Translations under genes and position numbers: made by a program
Source: Turnera subulata
Taxonomy: Eukaryota; Streptophyta; Magnoliopsida; Malpighiales; Passifloraceae
Length of the DNA: 64,000 nt
Direction: 5' to 3'
Assembly: GCA_028386065.3 (NCBI GenBank)
Contig: JAKUCV010002515.1
Location: 7,549 to 71,548, forward strand
Shown: in pieces, positions 44,168-54,933 of the stretch
Numbering within the stretch: position 1 is the stretch's first letter
Layout: the number at the start of each line of letters is the position of its first letter
Notes under the pieces: model-generated
Told to the model about the DNA's origin: nothing
What the model saw: only the letters and a program-made list of their open reading frames with translations
Database searches by the model: none

Positions 44168-47100
44168 TCAAAAAGGGAACTGAGATGACATCCATATTCC
44201 AAGCGAGACAATAGCAATTGTAGCAAAAGCTTGGCCCAATTCGTACACAAAATTTTGCTGTTGGATTGGCAGGGCTTGCCAGTCTGTCCGCCTGAGAAAA
44301 GTCAAAACCAAGATAGAATAAACAAGGGAAATGCTTGAATTGACAGACTTCAAGTTCTACCTTTATGATTATGAAAGTTCAAACTAATGCATGCAATCAT
44401 CCTTTTCGGCCATGAGTTTTGAACTCTGACAATAGCTTTGAACAACATCTAAGCATGGAAATGAGCATACCCTAGATCAGCAATAATAATGCTAACATTG
44501 TCTTGCGTTCGTCGATCCTGCAAAAAAGCATGAGCAGTTTAAGTGGTGGACTTGTAGTTGAACATGAGCTAAACTCCAAAATGGATTGTTGAATGTCCAT
44601 GTAATCCATTACCAAAGCTGCCTGTGCAAGTTCTTCGCAAGCCAGCTGAAATCATAGCATGGGAAGATTAGTATTCTGAAATTGTAAATATAATCTAAAA
44701 GGTATCTAAGGATTGAAACTTGATTTCCCAAGTTATTGCTGCAGGTGGAATGGACGTTTTAATTACCTGTACATCTCCATGTTGCCGAAGCTGATCCCGA
44801 ACGAAACTAACAGCATCTGAACTGAAACATGGAAAGAAATACACATGATATGTTTGTGATATTCCCCTTCCGAGCTAATGGACAACAAACACAACATAAA
44901 TAAGAAGAAAGGTGGAGTTATGGACCTCTTCATGTAATCCCACAAGCCATCAGATGCTAACAGCACAAATTCTGCGTCCGAATCCAGGGGAATTTGGTAA
45001 ATATCAGGAGATGCGATAACCAAGTCCCCATTAAACTGTACTCTGTTGAAAACAAAAGTCAAGCCATTTAACAAACAAAATATTTACACAATTTAAGCTG
45101 CTTTCTCAGATATATAACCAGTTCCCGATATCATAAATATCAGTGATAAAGTAGGACTGTGAACCAGTAATTTAATGATTTCCAAAGCATTATCACCTGC
45201 CAGGCAGAAATCTATAATAAGCTGTACCAAGTGGTATGCTTATTAGAGTTACACTTTAACCAATCAAAGGTTTCCTCCTTCCCCCATTAGGGAATAAATT
45301 TTTGTATTTTCTTTATTTTCCACAATATAACTACTAGGATGCCGCTTGATACAGCTTGAGCAACATAGAATTTGGTAGCAGAAATGGCCACACAGTACAA
45401 TTACTCCCCCCTAGGTCTGTATCCTCAAAACATGAGTGTCAGTCGAGATATAGACCAGTTACCCAGAACATGTGTTTGTTTCATTTGTTAAATGCCAACT
45501 AATAAGTGTTAGAAGCTCTGTTACTTAGGGGATTGGCCAATAAGGTGGGATGGTATTTGGCTGTGATCAATAAACTGAATAGACTTAAGTAACTATTCAA
45601 TGACAGATAATAGTTCCCACCTAGAAGAAAACTTTTCAGACCACCTGCCTTCTGTTACTCCTTTCTCCAGCATCCTATTCATAAGCACAAAATAAAATAA
45701 CATGATGTATTACTAATTTACTACCAAAAAAATTCAGAATAAATAGTTATACTCAAGCAGAGATTAAAAGGACCAACTCCTTCTTCTTCGTCTTGAATCG
45801 CACGTCACCAAATGCACGAGACACTGCTATATCTCCGCAAATCCTTCCATTAACGATCTACAGAAATTTCATTGAAAATAAACATCAGAATCATCTGTAT
45901 GTGTTTACTGCAAAAAGGATTAACTTAAGAACATAACCGGAGAGCTTTCAGATAATACTCTTAGGGTCCTAGTCTTAGGTTGACAAATTGGAAGGATGTT
46001 CAAGCATGACAAAAGAAAAATCCAAATTTAATCTTGTCCCATGTAAAGAACATGTAGAATGGAAAACGCAAATGTATCAGAATAATAAAGGTACACAGGG
46101 GATAACGAATGTTCATATTAAATGATGCAGCACTAATTCCACCGAGGATAACGCATAAGAAGAGTTTGTGAATCCCACCTACATAGAAGTTGGGATAGAA
46201 AGAAACCATGCACATCATTTTGATGCTTCGAGTTTCTTGCTAGTTATTCTACAAAGTGCTGGCTCTATTGGGAATGGATATCACAATCTTTGATGGAGAA
46301 AATGGTTGTAAAAGATTGGTCAAACCAAAACAAAAAACAAAATCAAGAACGGGGAAACACACCCATCCACCTGCTTCTCTGATTCTTTTGATTTCTTGGA
46401 GGGAGGTTTTGCTGCTTCCATACGGTCGATGAGAATCAGTCAATACTTCTGGCTTTCCAGAACGAGATAATACCTAGAGCAACAAATATGCCAAGGGCAC
46501 TCTAAAGTCACACAAAACTAATCATTTCCGCAAATCAAAAGGGGCAAAAACAAAGGCCATGATGACCCCTTTCAGGAAAGAAGAAACATCAGCAATTAAT
46601 GCATACCACAGACGAATCACCAATGTGTGAAATGATGAGCATGTTGTTCCCAATGAACATCGCTGTGGCTGTTGAACCAGATTCATCTGCTTCATCTGTT
46701 GTTTCAAGCCTTGACAAAATGAAACAACATTGACACCTTCTATCAAGTAGTATGGGAAGCCAAATCCTTGCTGAGAATGTTTATATACAGCACCTATGTT
46801 TTTCCCTAGCGCATAAAAATATGTAAATCCAGAGCAGATACTAGCTTACCAATTTAGCAATTTTGCGTCAACAGTTTCAAAAGCATCTATTAACGCCTTT
46901 CTTATGGCAGTGAAATCTTTCCCACTCAAAAGCAAACCACCTTGTAAAGCTGAAACGCACTCTTTGTACAATTCATCCCTGCTTGTTTGCAAGTTGATTG
47001 AATCAAAAAAGCAAAGCATCAAATCCGTGGACACGCTTCATTCATATTACATAAGAAGAGTAAAAATTTCAAGAAAACAGATATAAAAGCAGAGACACGT

Positions 47101-47640
47101 CCACGGTCTACTTAATCATTACAGAACAGGATAGTAAGGTAACTCGACTAGATGTTCCCATTCCACCATATTTCTTCGCAATCAAAACACATAGTAACAA
47201 CAACAGACATCCTACGAGGACCCGTGAACTCAAAACCACGACAACATGCGAGAGAAAAAGAACTAGAAAGCAAGAAAGAGAAAAGCAGAAATCTACTATC
47301 GTCAGTTCTTAATACTGGTTTCCTAGTACCTGAGGAATTTGACAGAAGAAAAGCCACCATGGCCATCAAAAACTGCTGCAAACGAGAACCCATCAAGCCC
47401 ATCTGATCGAAGGGCAATATCATCCTCCATCTCTTCACGAGCGCCCTGCAGGGTCGCAGACCCCCACCGGACACCGGCAACATCAGCCAATGAAGACGGA
47501 GCATCTATTGCAATAGCGGAACACTGGCTTTTGGTCCTCAAGGAAACAAGATTGTTTCTGTTGGTGGGTTTGGTATTTGAGTAGCCGTAGTGGAGCTTGG
47601 CTAGTAGGTACCCCTCTAGTTGTGGCCTTAACAGAGCCAT
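44168..47640 (-). CDS. PPH1/TAP38: Chloroplast PP2C phosphatase, PPH1/TAP38 type
   Basis: Eleven exons on the minus strand, all junctions in frame: 47640-47330, 46978-46850, 46709-46607, 46473-46363, 45857-45778, 45674-45621, 45042-44926, 44821-44767, 44645-44613, 44517-44471 and 44291-44168. The product is 387 residues. The N-terminus is a transit-peptide-like stretch followed by [14 protein letters not shown]2C motifs are [39 protein letters not shown] and RRTQDN, which supply the metal-binding Asp residues. A C-terminal hydrophobic segment ([15 protein letters not shown]) would anchor it in the thylakoid. PPH1/TAP38 (Arabidopsis At4g27800) dephosphorylates LHCII and drives the state 2 to state 1 transition. 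Length, anchor and the [12 protein letters not shown] block make this orthology strong. No damage is seen. Confidence 0.93.
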
Positions 47641-48754
47641 TTACCGAGTTGCGTAACTGAGTTAGTGGTGAGTGCCCCCGAGTAGAGGTTCTTGTGGTGG
47701 TGCTTGGTATGTGGTGGTGGTGGTGGATTTTTTCCTCTTTTTTTTTTTCTTTTTTTGGTTTAGTGAAAGATAAGAGAAGGAAGCTAAACCTCTAACTGAA
47801 ATTTAACGATCAGATACCAATCTCCACGTGTTGTAAGAACTAAGAACTGTGGAGTCCCACAGTTGTTGGAGAGTTCAAAATCCTGCCACATCACAAGGGG
47901 ACCGACCATAAGTAGTGGCCTGACTGATGAGGTGGCAAGATCTGTGCCGCTGCAGCGTCCACCTGATTCAGCTGATAGTTATGACTTGGAATGAGAACCG
48001 CAATATTTTTTTTTTTCCTCAGAACAAACGGCTGTGGTTTTTTTTTTTGTCGAAAAAAAAAGCATCAGTGGTGTCATCATCGCTCCGTCGGTCCAGGCCT
48101 CGGTCAATAGCAGTTACATCCTGGCATTAGACCCTCCTCTTAGGAAATACTGCCCAACCGGGGCACCAGCGGACACCCTCACCTGCTACGCGTCATAATA
48201 CCATTAACAAAGTTTACAAAATTACGATGTTTGATTGTGTCCGCTTATCGGGAGCTGATTCTTGTGTTTTTTGGGCAGTGAAGTCATGGAGTACTAGGTT
48301 CACCCGAAATGGCAGTACACTAAGTTTGTAATAGGAGAAACTTAAGAAGAAGTGATTTGGATTATCAAGAAACCACAGGGGGAGCAAATCCTCAATGCAT
48401 CTTTCCGTACACCAATATAAGCGGAGGCCCAAGTTGGTAATTGGAATTACTAGGACCAGGCATCCATCAAATCATACTTTCATCATTAGGAATATTCATG
48501 TTCAACTAGTTCGTAACGGAAAAGAGGGAATCTTCGGGCGACATGATTCCAGTTCCAGTTCCAGTTCCACCAAACAGTGTTCAGATCAGTGCTGGAAACC
48601 TTGAGAAAAGCTACCAATGTATCGATCTTAAAAGATCAAAAAGGAGATAGCTAGGTGAATATAATGTCAGCAAATATCCAAACCGAAAGCACCAAAGATT
48701 ACAAACTAGGGCCCTTACAACAACTCTCTAGAATATGGTTCCTATAAATAACGA
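47641..48754. other. Intergenic DNA between two minus-strand genes
   Basis: The first part is the phosphatase promoter region. A T-run/A-run pair at 48032-48060 may be the end of an old retroposon, but no duplication was found. The rest includes the 3' flank of the next gene. No coding frame is supported. Confidence 0.45.
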
Positions 48755-50351
48755 CTAAAATAAGTTTTCATTCTTTAACAGTATAGTCGCATAAGCTTCT
48801 GGACGAGGAATGCCAGCATCATTCATGCGGTTACTCAGCACATGAAGGATGGACTTTTTTTTACCTCCATAACCGCCCGGGTTGTTGTCCTCATATTCTG
48901 CGGCTTCAGCCACTACATCATTCACAAATGCATACCTACTATCCTCTGATCGCAGCAATATAGAAATATCTCTCCCCCAGAGCTTTGGCCCGTCTCTTAT
49001 CCTTACACGCTCGTCAAGGAAAGGAATTCGCGCCTCCCTAAGTTTCTGCAAGTCCACCTTCGTCTGAAACAAAAATGTTGAAAGTTAGCAATTTGAAGCA
49101 CCACCAGCATGATGCATGGATCTTAGAAACCAGGTCATGAAAGAGATGAGACATGAAAGCCTATTGGCAGGGATACTTTCCAAAGCCAGGAAAAAGAAAA
49201 ATTGCAACAAGTAGTATTTCCAATATAGTCTTTATTTCTACTGCTTCATAAGCATTATGCAAGTTGTTTCCAAATTCACAACAGAGATCCCATGCAAGTT
49301 GACATTGTTTCCCAATGAACAAACACACACTTCAGCAGCGACAACCAGAAGTGGCATTAGTATAAACTTTAGAGATCACCAAGAGCGTTCTTCTCATAAT
49401 AGAACTAGAGGTTAACAAGGGAACAAGCCCTAGAGAAGAGACCGAGCTCAATAACATTCGAGCAAGTCTGCCTTGAAAGAATAAGAAAAGGATTAGTAAC
49501 TTACAAGGAATAAAGATTATAACTTCGGATGTAAATAGTTATCATAGCAAACAGCAGTTTAGCATCCCAATAACCCAGGAAACAGGAGAGCAGCCCATTT
49601 ACACATACGGGCAAACACATTACATGACAACTAGAATAGCGAATCCCATTTACACAAAAGATTAGTTCCAGGTTATGGGAGTATACTCCAGGTAGGGAAC
49701 TGCTACCTAAGATTCTCCTAGGATGACCAACCAGATCATGGCAATCAAGCAATCTTTTGTCTATGTCAGTTAGTCAGCTATACAACTTCTTCAACAAATC
49801 CAATTGATAAGATTTCAGAACTAAAAACAATCCAAAAGGAAACATCTACCCATAACTAGACCACATGTCCCTGAGTAAATGATTCACGACAAATAACAGC
49901 CACGAACTGTAGGCCATAGAGCCATGATACAGCAAAGACACAATCTAAATGAACCCACTTGCTCCAATTCAAAGGAATCTAGCAAACCAACTTAACTCCA
50001 CCCATGATGGATAGTAGCAGAGATCGTTCACGAACATGCAAATTAAGTTCAAACTCACGAATTCCACGAAAAGGGTAATACTAAGAAGAATTAGCATAGT
50101 TTCGGAGATTGGGTACCTACCAGCTTTCGCCTGCGCCAAACTCGCTTGTTACTGCCTTTATTTTCCAGCTCCGCGGTGATCTGAAAAGGCACCCCAAATG
50201 ATTGGTTCAAAGACATCCAATTAAGGGAATGACTAAACGAGGAGACGAGACATCAAAAAACCTGTAACTTCTGCGGGGCTGAAGTGAAGGGAGATGATTT
50301 GAAGCCCGAAATTGAAGAAAGAGTGGCAAAGTTAACCGTACAGATAGCCAT
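48755..50351 (-). CDS. Uncharacterised plastid-targeted protein, 152 aa
   Basis: Three exons (50351-50262, 50180-50121, 49063-48755) join in phase 0. The first 30 residues (MAICTVNFATLSSISGFKSS) are Ser/Thr-rich without acidic residues, like a chloroplast transit peptide. A basic segment (NKRVWRRRKLTK) leads into the conserved-looking core KVDLQKLREARIPFLDERVR, GPKLWGRDISILL, SRYAFVNDVVAEAAEYEDNN and GGKKKSILHVLSNRMNDAGI. I recognise no catalytic motif and no named family. The longest ORF of exon 3 begins upstream at 49072, but the AG at 49065-49064 is the likely acceptor. Intron 2 is about 1 kb and holds no gene. Plastid location is inference from the leader. Confidence 0.8.
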
Positions 50352-50675
50352 TGTTCTCTGTTTCTGGAGATGGAGATAATGTTGGTTTTTTTCTTTTTTG
50401 GGTCAAAGAGATAATGTTGTTTAATAAATGGAGCTAATATTTATCTATATTTCTGATTAACGATAAAGTTTGACGTGTCGTTTCGAAAGATGGAGATTTG
50501 CTCTACGCCATGTCTGACAAAGAGAAACGCCATGTCCATAGGCATCGTCATTTTTCTGTTAATAATTGTGTTTTCTGCTTATTTTGTGATGTTCGGAACA
50601 GCGTGTTTTTTTTTTTTTCTCTTGGTTTAATATATTTTCTTTGGCAAAAAATGTCCATAGGCATCGCCATCTTTT

Positions 50676-50877
50676 TATGGTGTTTTACTTGTTTGCTACT
50701 CTACGGTTTAACCCACCCAACAGTACAGTTGCTCAGCAAAAAAAGGACCATTAATTAGACAGCTCAAAATTCATTGTATGGTGTTTTACTTGTTTGCTAC
50801 TCTACGGTTTAACCCACCCAACAGTACAGTTGCTCAGCAAAAAAAAGACCATTAATTAGACAGCTCAAAATTCATTG
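50676..50877. repeat. 101-bp tandem duplication
   Basis: Two consecutive 101-bp units (50676-50776 and 50777-50877), starting TATGGTGTTTTACTTG, differ at only one or two bases. A shorter word, ATGTCCATAGGCATCG, also recurs nearby (about 50532 and 50651). Recent slippage or unequal crossover is likely. Confidence 0.9.
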
Positions 50878-51132
50878 TTTGTAGAAATTCTGATCTCATT
50901 AAACCCTGGTTTTAGCTATTATGGTGCCTTTCACAGGACACTACAGGCACGTTATACATATGCGCACTATATTTGATTAAACAAGCTATTACCTTACCAC
51001 AAATGAATAAGGCACGATAAAGAAAGTGCTAATCTGATTAATTATTTGACCTTACGGTTTCAAATTCAAATTCATTCCAGGCGACGTCGTAGAACACTCA
51101 TGGATATTAATTCAAAAATTTAAAAAATAAAA

Positions 51133-53533
51133 CACTAATGTTGGGATTCTCTGCATATACTAGTGCGTTTTCTCTCTGTCATCAACAGTGAGCTACAGTA
51201 GAAAAGAAAGAACCAGCGATACCATTTCCAATCTCCACCACCATCTCCGACGAGGTAGAGCATGGCGTGAGGAGCCCAACTTCCCCCGGTGTGACGCCTC
51301 GCAACCAGTCCCATCCACCGAGTCTCCACAACGACAGGCCTGCAGCACCAGATCGAGGTTGAAGACAAGCGAGCCGCCACACGCCGCGCCTCTGGAGCGC
51401 GTGCCACCCTCTCTCTCCCACTCTTCCGGCGTCGCAGCCATGGACGAACCACCGGAGGCCCTGACGACAGCTGTCCTCCCTACTGGTCGCAACTCCCGAC
51501 CCCAAAGAGTGACCTCCAGTCCCGTTCACCGCCGACGGTCCCGATCCCGTGAAGTGGCTGCCTCTCCTCCCACAGGAGACAGGCTCCGGCCATCCTCACC
51601 CCCCTGTTCCGACAGACCAGAGCTTCTCCACCAGACTCTACCACCGGCCCCTTTGTTCCTGACCCTCCCTCGTCCCCAACCGTACAGCACGGACCACCAA
51701 TGGTCCAGGAGCTAGAGCGCCCGACCTTAGCTGCCGCGACCCCAGGCTTGCTTGAGCTCCCGTCACTGCCTCAAACCGACCAGGAGAACTCAAAGACTGC
51801 CGACCCAGATGTGCTCATGGAGGCAGCCAGGCCTACGTACCGAGACTCTCTCTTTGGCGGGCCTAATCCTTTGTACCAATCGGACCCTTGGGAAATCGAA
51901 GGCGAAGCCGAGTACGAGGACGGTGATCTGATTGTGTCCCATATTGCAGGCGTGCCTAACCTGGAGTTATCCGAGCCGTTCAAAGCTCGCTTAGATAAAC
52001 AATGGGAGAATGCCGTAGTGGTCAAACTGTATGGGAGAGCCATCGGCTACAAGGCCCTCCACACCCAATTGCAAACCCTTTGGAAGCCAACCGGGGCGTT
52101 CAAAATTTTAGACCTCGAAAATAATTTCTACTTGGTGAGATTATGGGCACCCCAAGACTTCATTCACGCCTTGACTGATGGTCCCTGGATGATCTACGGG
52201 AATGTGCTGAGTGTGCAACCATGGTCCCCCAATTTCCGAGCTTCCACAGGGAAAATCGACTCGATCGTGACATGGGTCCAGTTCCCAGACTTTCCGACGA
52301 ACCGGTACCATTCCAGGATTCTCAGACAACTCGGAAACATGGACTAAATTTGCTAGAGTCGCTGTATGTCTGGATTTGACCAAGCCTCTTCAAGGTACAG
52401 TGCACCTGGAAGGCGAACCCATAAAGGTTGGCTATGAAGGGTTGCATAACATATGCTATATTTGTGGTCATTTGGATCATAGTATTTTAGCTTGTCCGGA
52501 AGCTCCACAGGTTCAGAAAGGCGAGACAATGCCCCCAGCTGCACCCACAATGTCTGCAGGGATGTCGGCCACCGTGGCAACTAATGGGAGGGGGGAATGG
52601 ATGAATGTCCCCCGGAGGACTAACCGCTTCACTCAACGTCCGTTCACCAGCCCCTCGGTTCCCCCCATAGTCCCCCATACCAGAAATGCAACCAATAGGT
52701 TTCATATCTTGGAGAGTGCTCGCTCGGAGGAGCCACCGGCCGTGCCGACCCCCGGCGCAACCACACCTACCCCAATGGCGCAGACACAACCCATTGCTCC
52801 CACAGTGCCAACCCATGCCATTGCCCCCCTCCGCCACAACCAACCGTCAGCGACAACCAAGACCAACCTGACCCTACCCCTGACCTACCTACACTTCAAG
52901 ATTTTATCGGAGAAGGTTCCCTCAAAAGGTCCAAAAGTAAACTTGCTACCCGACTCGCCAAACAGACCACCAAAAAATCCCAACCTCTGAAACTCTCAAA
53001 GCTCATCTCCAAAGATACCCCTAAGCGTCAATCCCTCCAAGATGTTTCTAATGTCAGCACCTTCCCGCCCAACATAGATGTTGTCCAATCTTCCACCGGA
53101 CCTGTCAACTCCCCAGTTCCTCCCAATGCCAATTACCCTGTTGTTTCCAACAATTTTATCCACTCAGCCCCTCCTCGAACCCGTAAACACCAAAATCATA
53201 CGGCGGTGGTTCTTACAGAAGACGACCATCGTATGGTCTTCTCTCCAGGTGCTTCCAGCTCGAGTGTAGCAGGGGACCAACCGCCGGATACTTTCCATCC
53301 TCGCTGACCACACTACCCTGGTCCTTGTTTCATCAGTCATTATAATGTGATGTTCTGTATGTTGGATGCTTTTCCTGTCCTGCACATCGGGATGTTGATA
53401 TATTCTCATGTTGGTTCTGTATTGCTATCAGCACGCCTCTTGTATAAGATAGGAGTCGATTTGAGCTACCGACTTCTAACCATGTACCTAGCTCACGTAT
53501 ATTTTTAATATACTTCCCGGTTTCGACCAAAAA
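51133..53533 (+). mobile_element. Non-autonomous L1-type LINE, ORF1 only
   Basis: The element is flanked by the 19-bp duplication AAAAATTTAAAAAATAAAA (51114-51132 and 53534-53552) and ends in poly(A) after GTTTCGACC. The coding part begins Pro/Ser/Arg-rich (about 51440 on). From 51700 it has the plant LINE ORF1 domain (DUF4283-type: FKARLDKQWENAVVVKLYGR, GAFKILDLENNFYLVRL, DGPWMIYGNVLSVQPW). Near 52345 a deletion shifts the frame (GNMD| to KFARVAVCLDL). Then comes the knuckle CYICGHLDHSILAC and a Pro-rich tail to about 53290. ORF2 (endonuclease, reverse transcriptase) is completely absent. The 3' UTR follows ORF1 directly, as if the element moved as an internally deleted copy using another LINE's enzymes. 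Confidence 0.85.
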
Positions 53534-53589
53534 AAAAATTTAAAAAATAAAAATTGGATATTAATTCAGAAAAATTAAAAATAAAGTTT

Positions 53590-53663
53590 TGGCCCATGCA
53601 GGTCTCGAACCTACGACCTTCGCGTTATTAGCACGACGCTCTAACCAACTGAGCTAATAGGCC
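53590..53663 (-). tRNA. tRNA-Ile (anticodon AAU)
   Basis: The 74-nt minus-strand sequence folds as a tRNA. The acceptor arms GGCCTAT/ATGGGCC pair, with discriminator A. The D arm contains TAGCTCAGTTGG (box A), the anticodon loop is CTAATAA with AAT, and the T arm contains GGTTCGAGACC (box B). No intron. TTTTT runs just downstream (53565-53585, minus strand) serve as the Pol III terminator. It is a nuclear gene because CCA is not encoded. Confidence 0.95.
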
Positions 53664-54877
53664 ACTTTGAAAAATATTAAATATTATCCAATATATTATC
53701 CTCTAAACGTAATGATATTGAAAAGGCACCCAATAGCTAGGGGATAATGGCTTAGGAAGTCCTATAACTTTAGGTGTGATTCTATTTGAGTCCTAAAATT
53801 TCCTAGTTGGTTATTCGAGTCCTAAAAAATTATAATAGAGTCTATTTGAGTCCTAAACTTATCTTGTTGTCAAAATTTGGTGTTAATTTATAAATTTTAG
53901 TCCTTTAAATGTTTCAAAATATTCATTATGGTCCCTCTATCATAATTTGGGTTAATTTGGTTCCCAAATTATATATTTTAGCTCCAAAAATCTTAAACAT
54001 TAAGATCTTAAACCCTAAAAATACTAAATCTTACAATCGTAAGTCTTAAGAAATCTAATATTCTAAACTTTAAAATAATAAATCTTTCAATCTTAAAAAT
54101 TTAAACATTAAACTCTAGATTAAACCCTAAACATAAAAAATCTAAACCTTAAACACTAAATTCTTAAACAATAACCTTAAAAATTAAATCCTAAATCCTA
54201 AAATCATAACCTTAACTCTAACCCCAAAATTCTAAACCCGAAATTCCTAAAATTTTAAATTATAAATATTAAAAAAGGCACCACACCTTAAGCCACCACA
54301 CCTTAAAACAATCATGCCCGGCTTAAAACACAATTAAAACAATCATGTCCGGCTTGTTAGAACCAAAACCATGGAAAATTCTCTTCAAAAGTCTTGTGTT
54401 TTTTGGTGATATTTTGAGACAATATCCCTAAAATAGCATGACAAGCATCTTAGCGCAAGTATGTATGATTATATTTTCAATCCTCTAGTCTTTTTCTTTT
54501 TGTGGTATTTTGAGACAATATCCCAATAGCATGATAAGCATCTTGCACAAGTATGTATGTACTGACTAATTTGTTTTTCAATCCTCTTGTTTTTTTTTTT
54601 TTTTGTTTAAATGTGCATGTACTGACTAATTTGTCAAGCCTTCCCATTTGGGTCGGATGTGCTTCCACAAAGAAATATCCATAAAAAATTAATGGCCTCT
54701 AGTGAAAAAAAGGCCCATTGACTTGGCCCATTTCCTTTTCATATATAACGACAAACCGAAAACCGACTCCAAATTTTCTAGATTTGTATTTGTATTTGCT
54801 TTTTGCTCTTTTAAAATCTTCTCTATAAAATCATAAAACCGTTAACCCCAAGCGAGAGAGATGATCAAAGCAACACC
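53664..54877. other. Intergenic DNA with degenerate telomere-like tract
   Basis: No gene is seen. Between about 53990 and 54260 degenerate TAAACCCTAAA-like words (AAACCCTAAA, TAAACCTTAAA, AAATCCTAAA) repeat for about 270 bp. GGCTTAAAACAATCATG-type words repeat at 54300-54355, and AGACAATATCCC...AGCATGA...AAGCATCTT repeats at about 54418 and 54508. The last 150 bp are the promoter of the next gene. Confidence 0.65.
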
Positions 54878-54886
54878 AAAACCCTA
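54878..54886 (+). promoter_or_regulatory. Telo-box in 5' UTR of RPAP2-like gene
   Basis: AAACCCTAA lies 48 bp upstream of the ATG, as in many plant genes for RNA and protein synthesis. Confidence 0.5.
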
Positions 54887-54933
54887 AAAACGTTTTCTCT
54901 TTTCCACGCAATAATCAAACAAATCATATTCCA

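Noticed and set aside
48030..48200. Possible retroposon end at the T9/A9 pair
   Set aside because: No flanking duplication or recognisable body could be found by eye.
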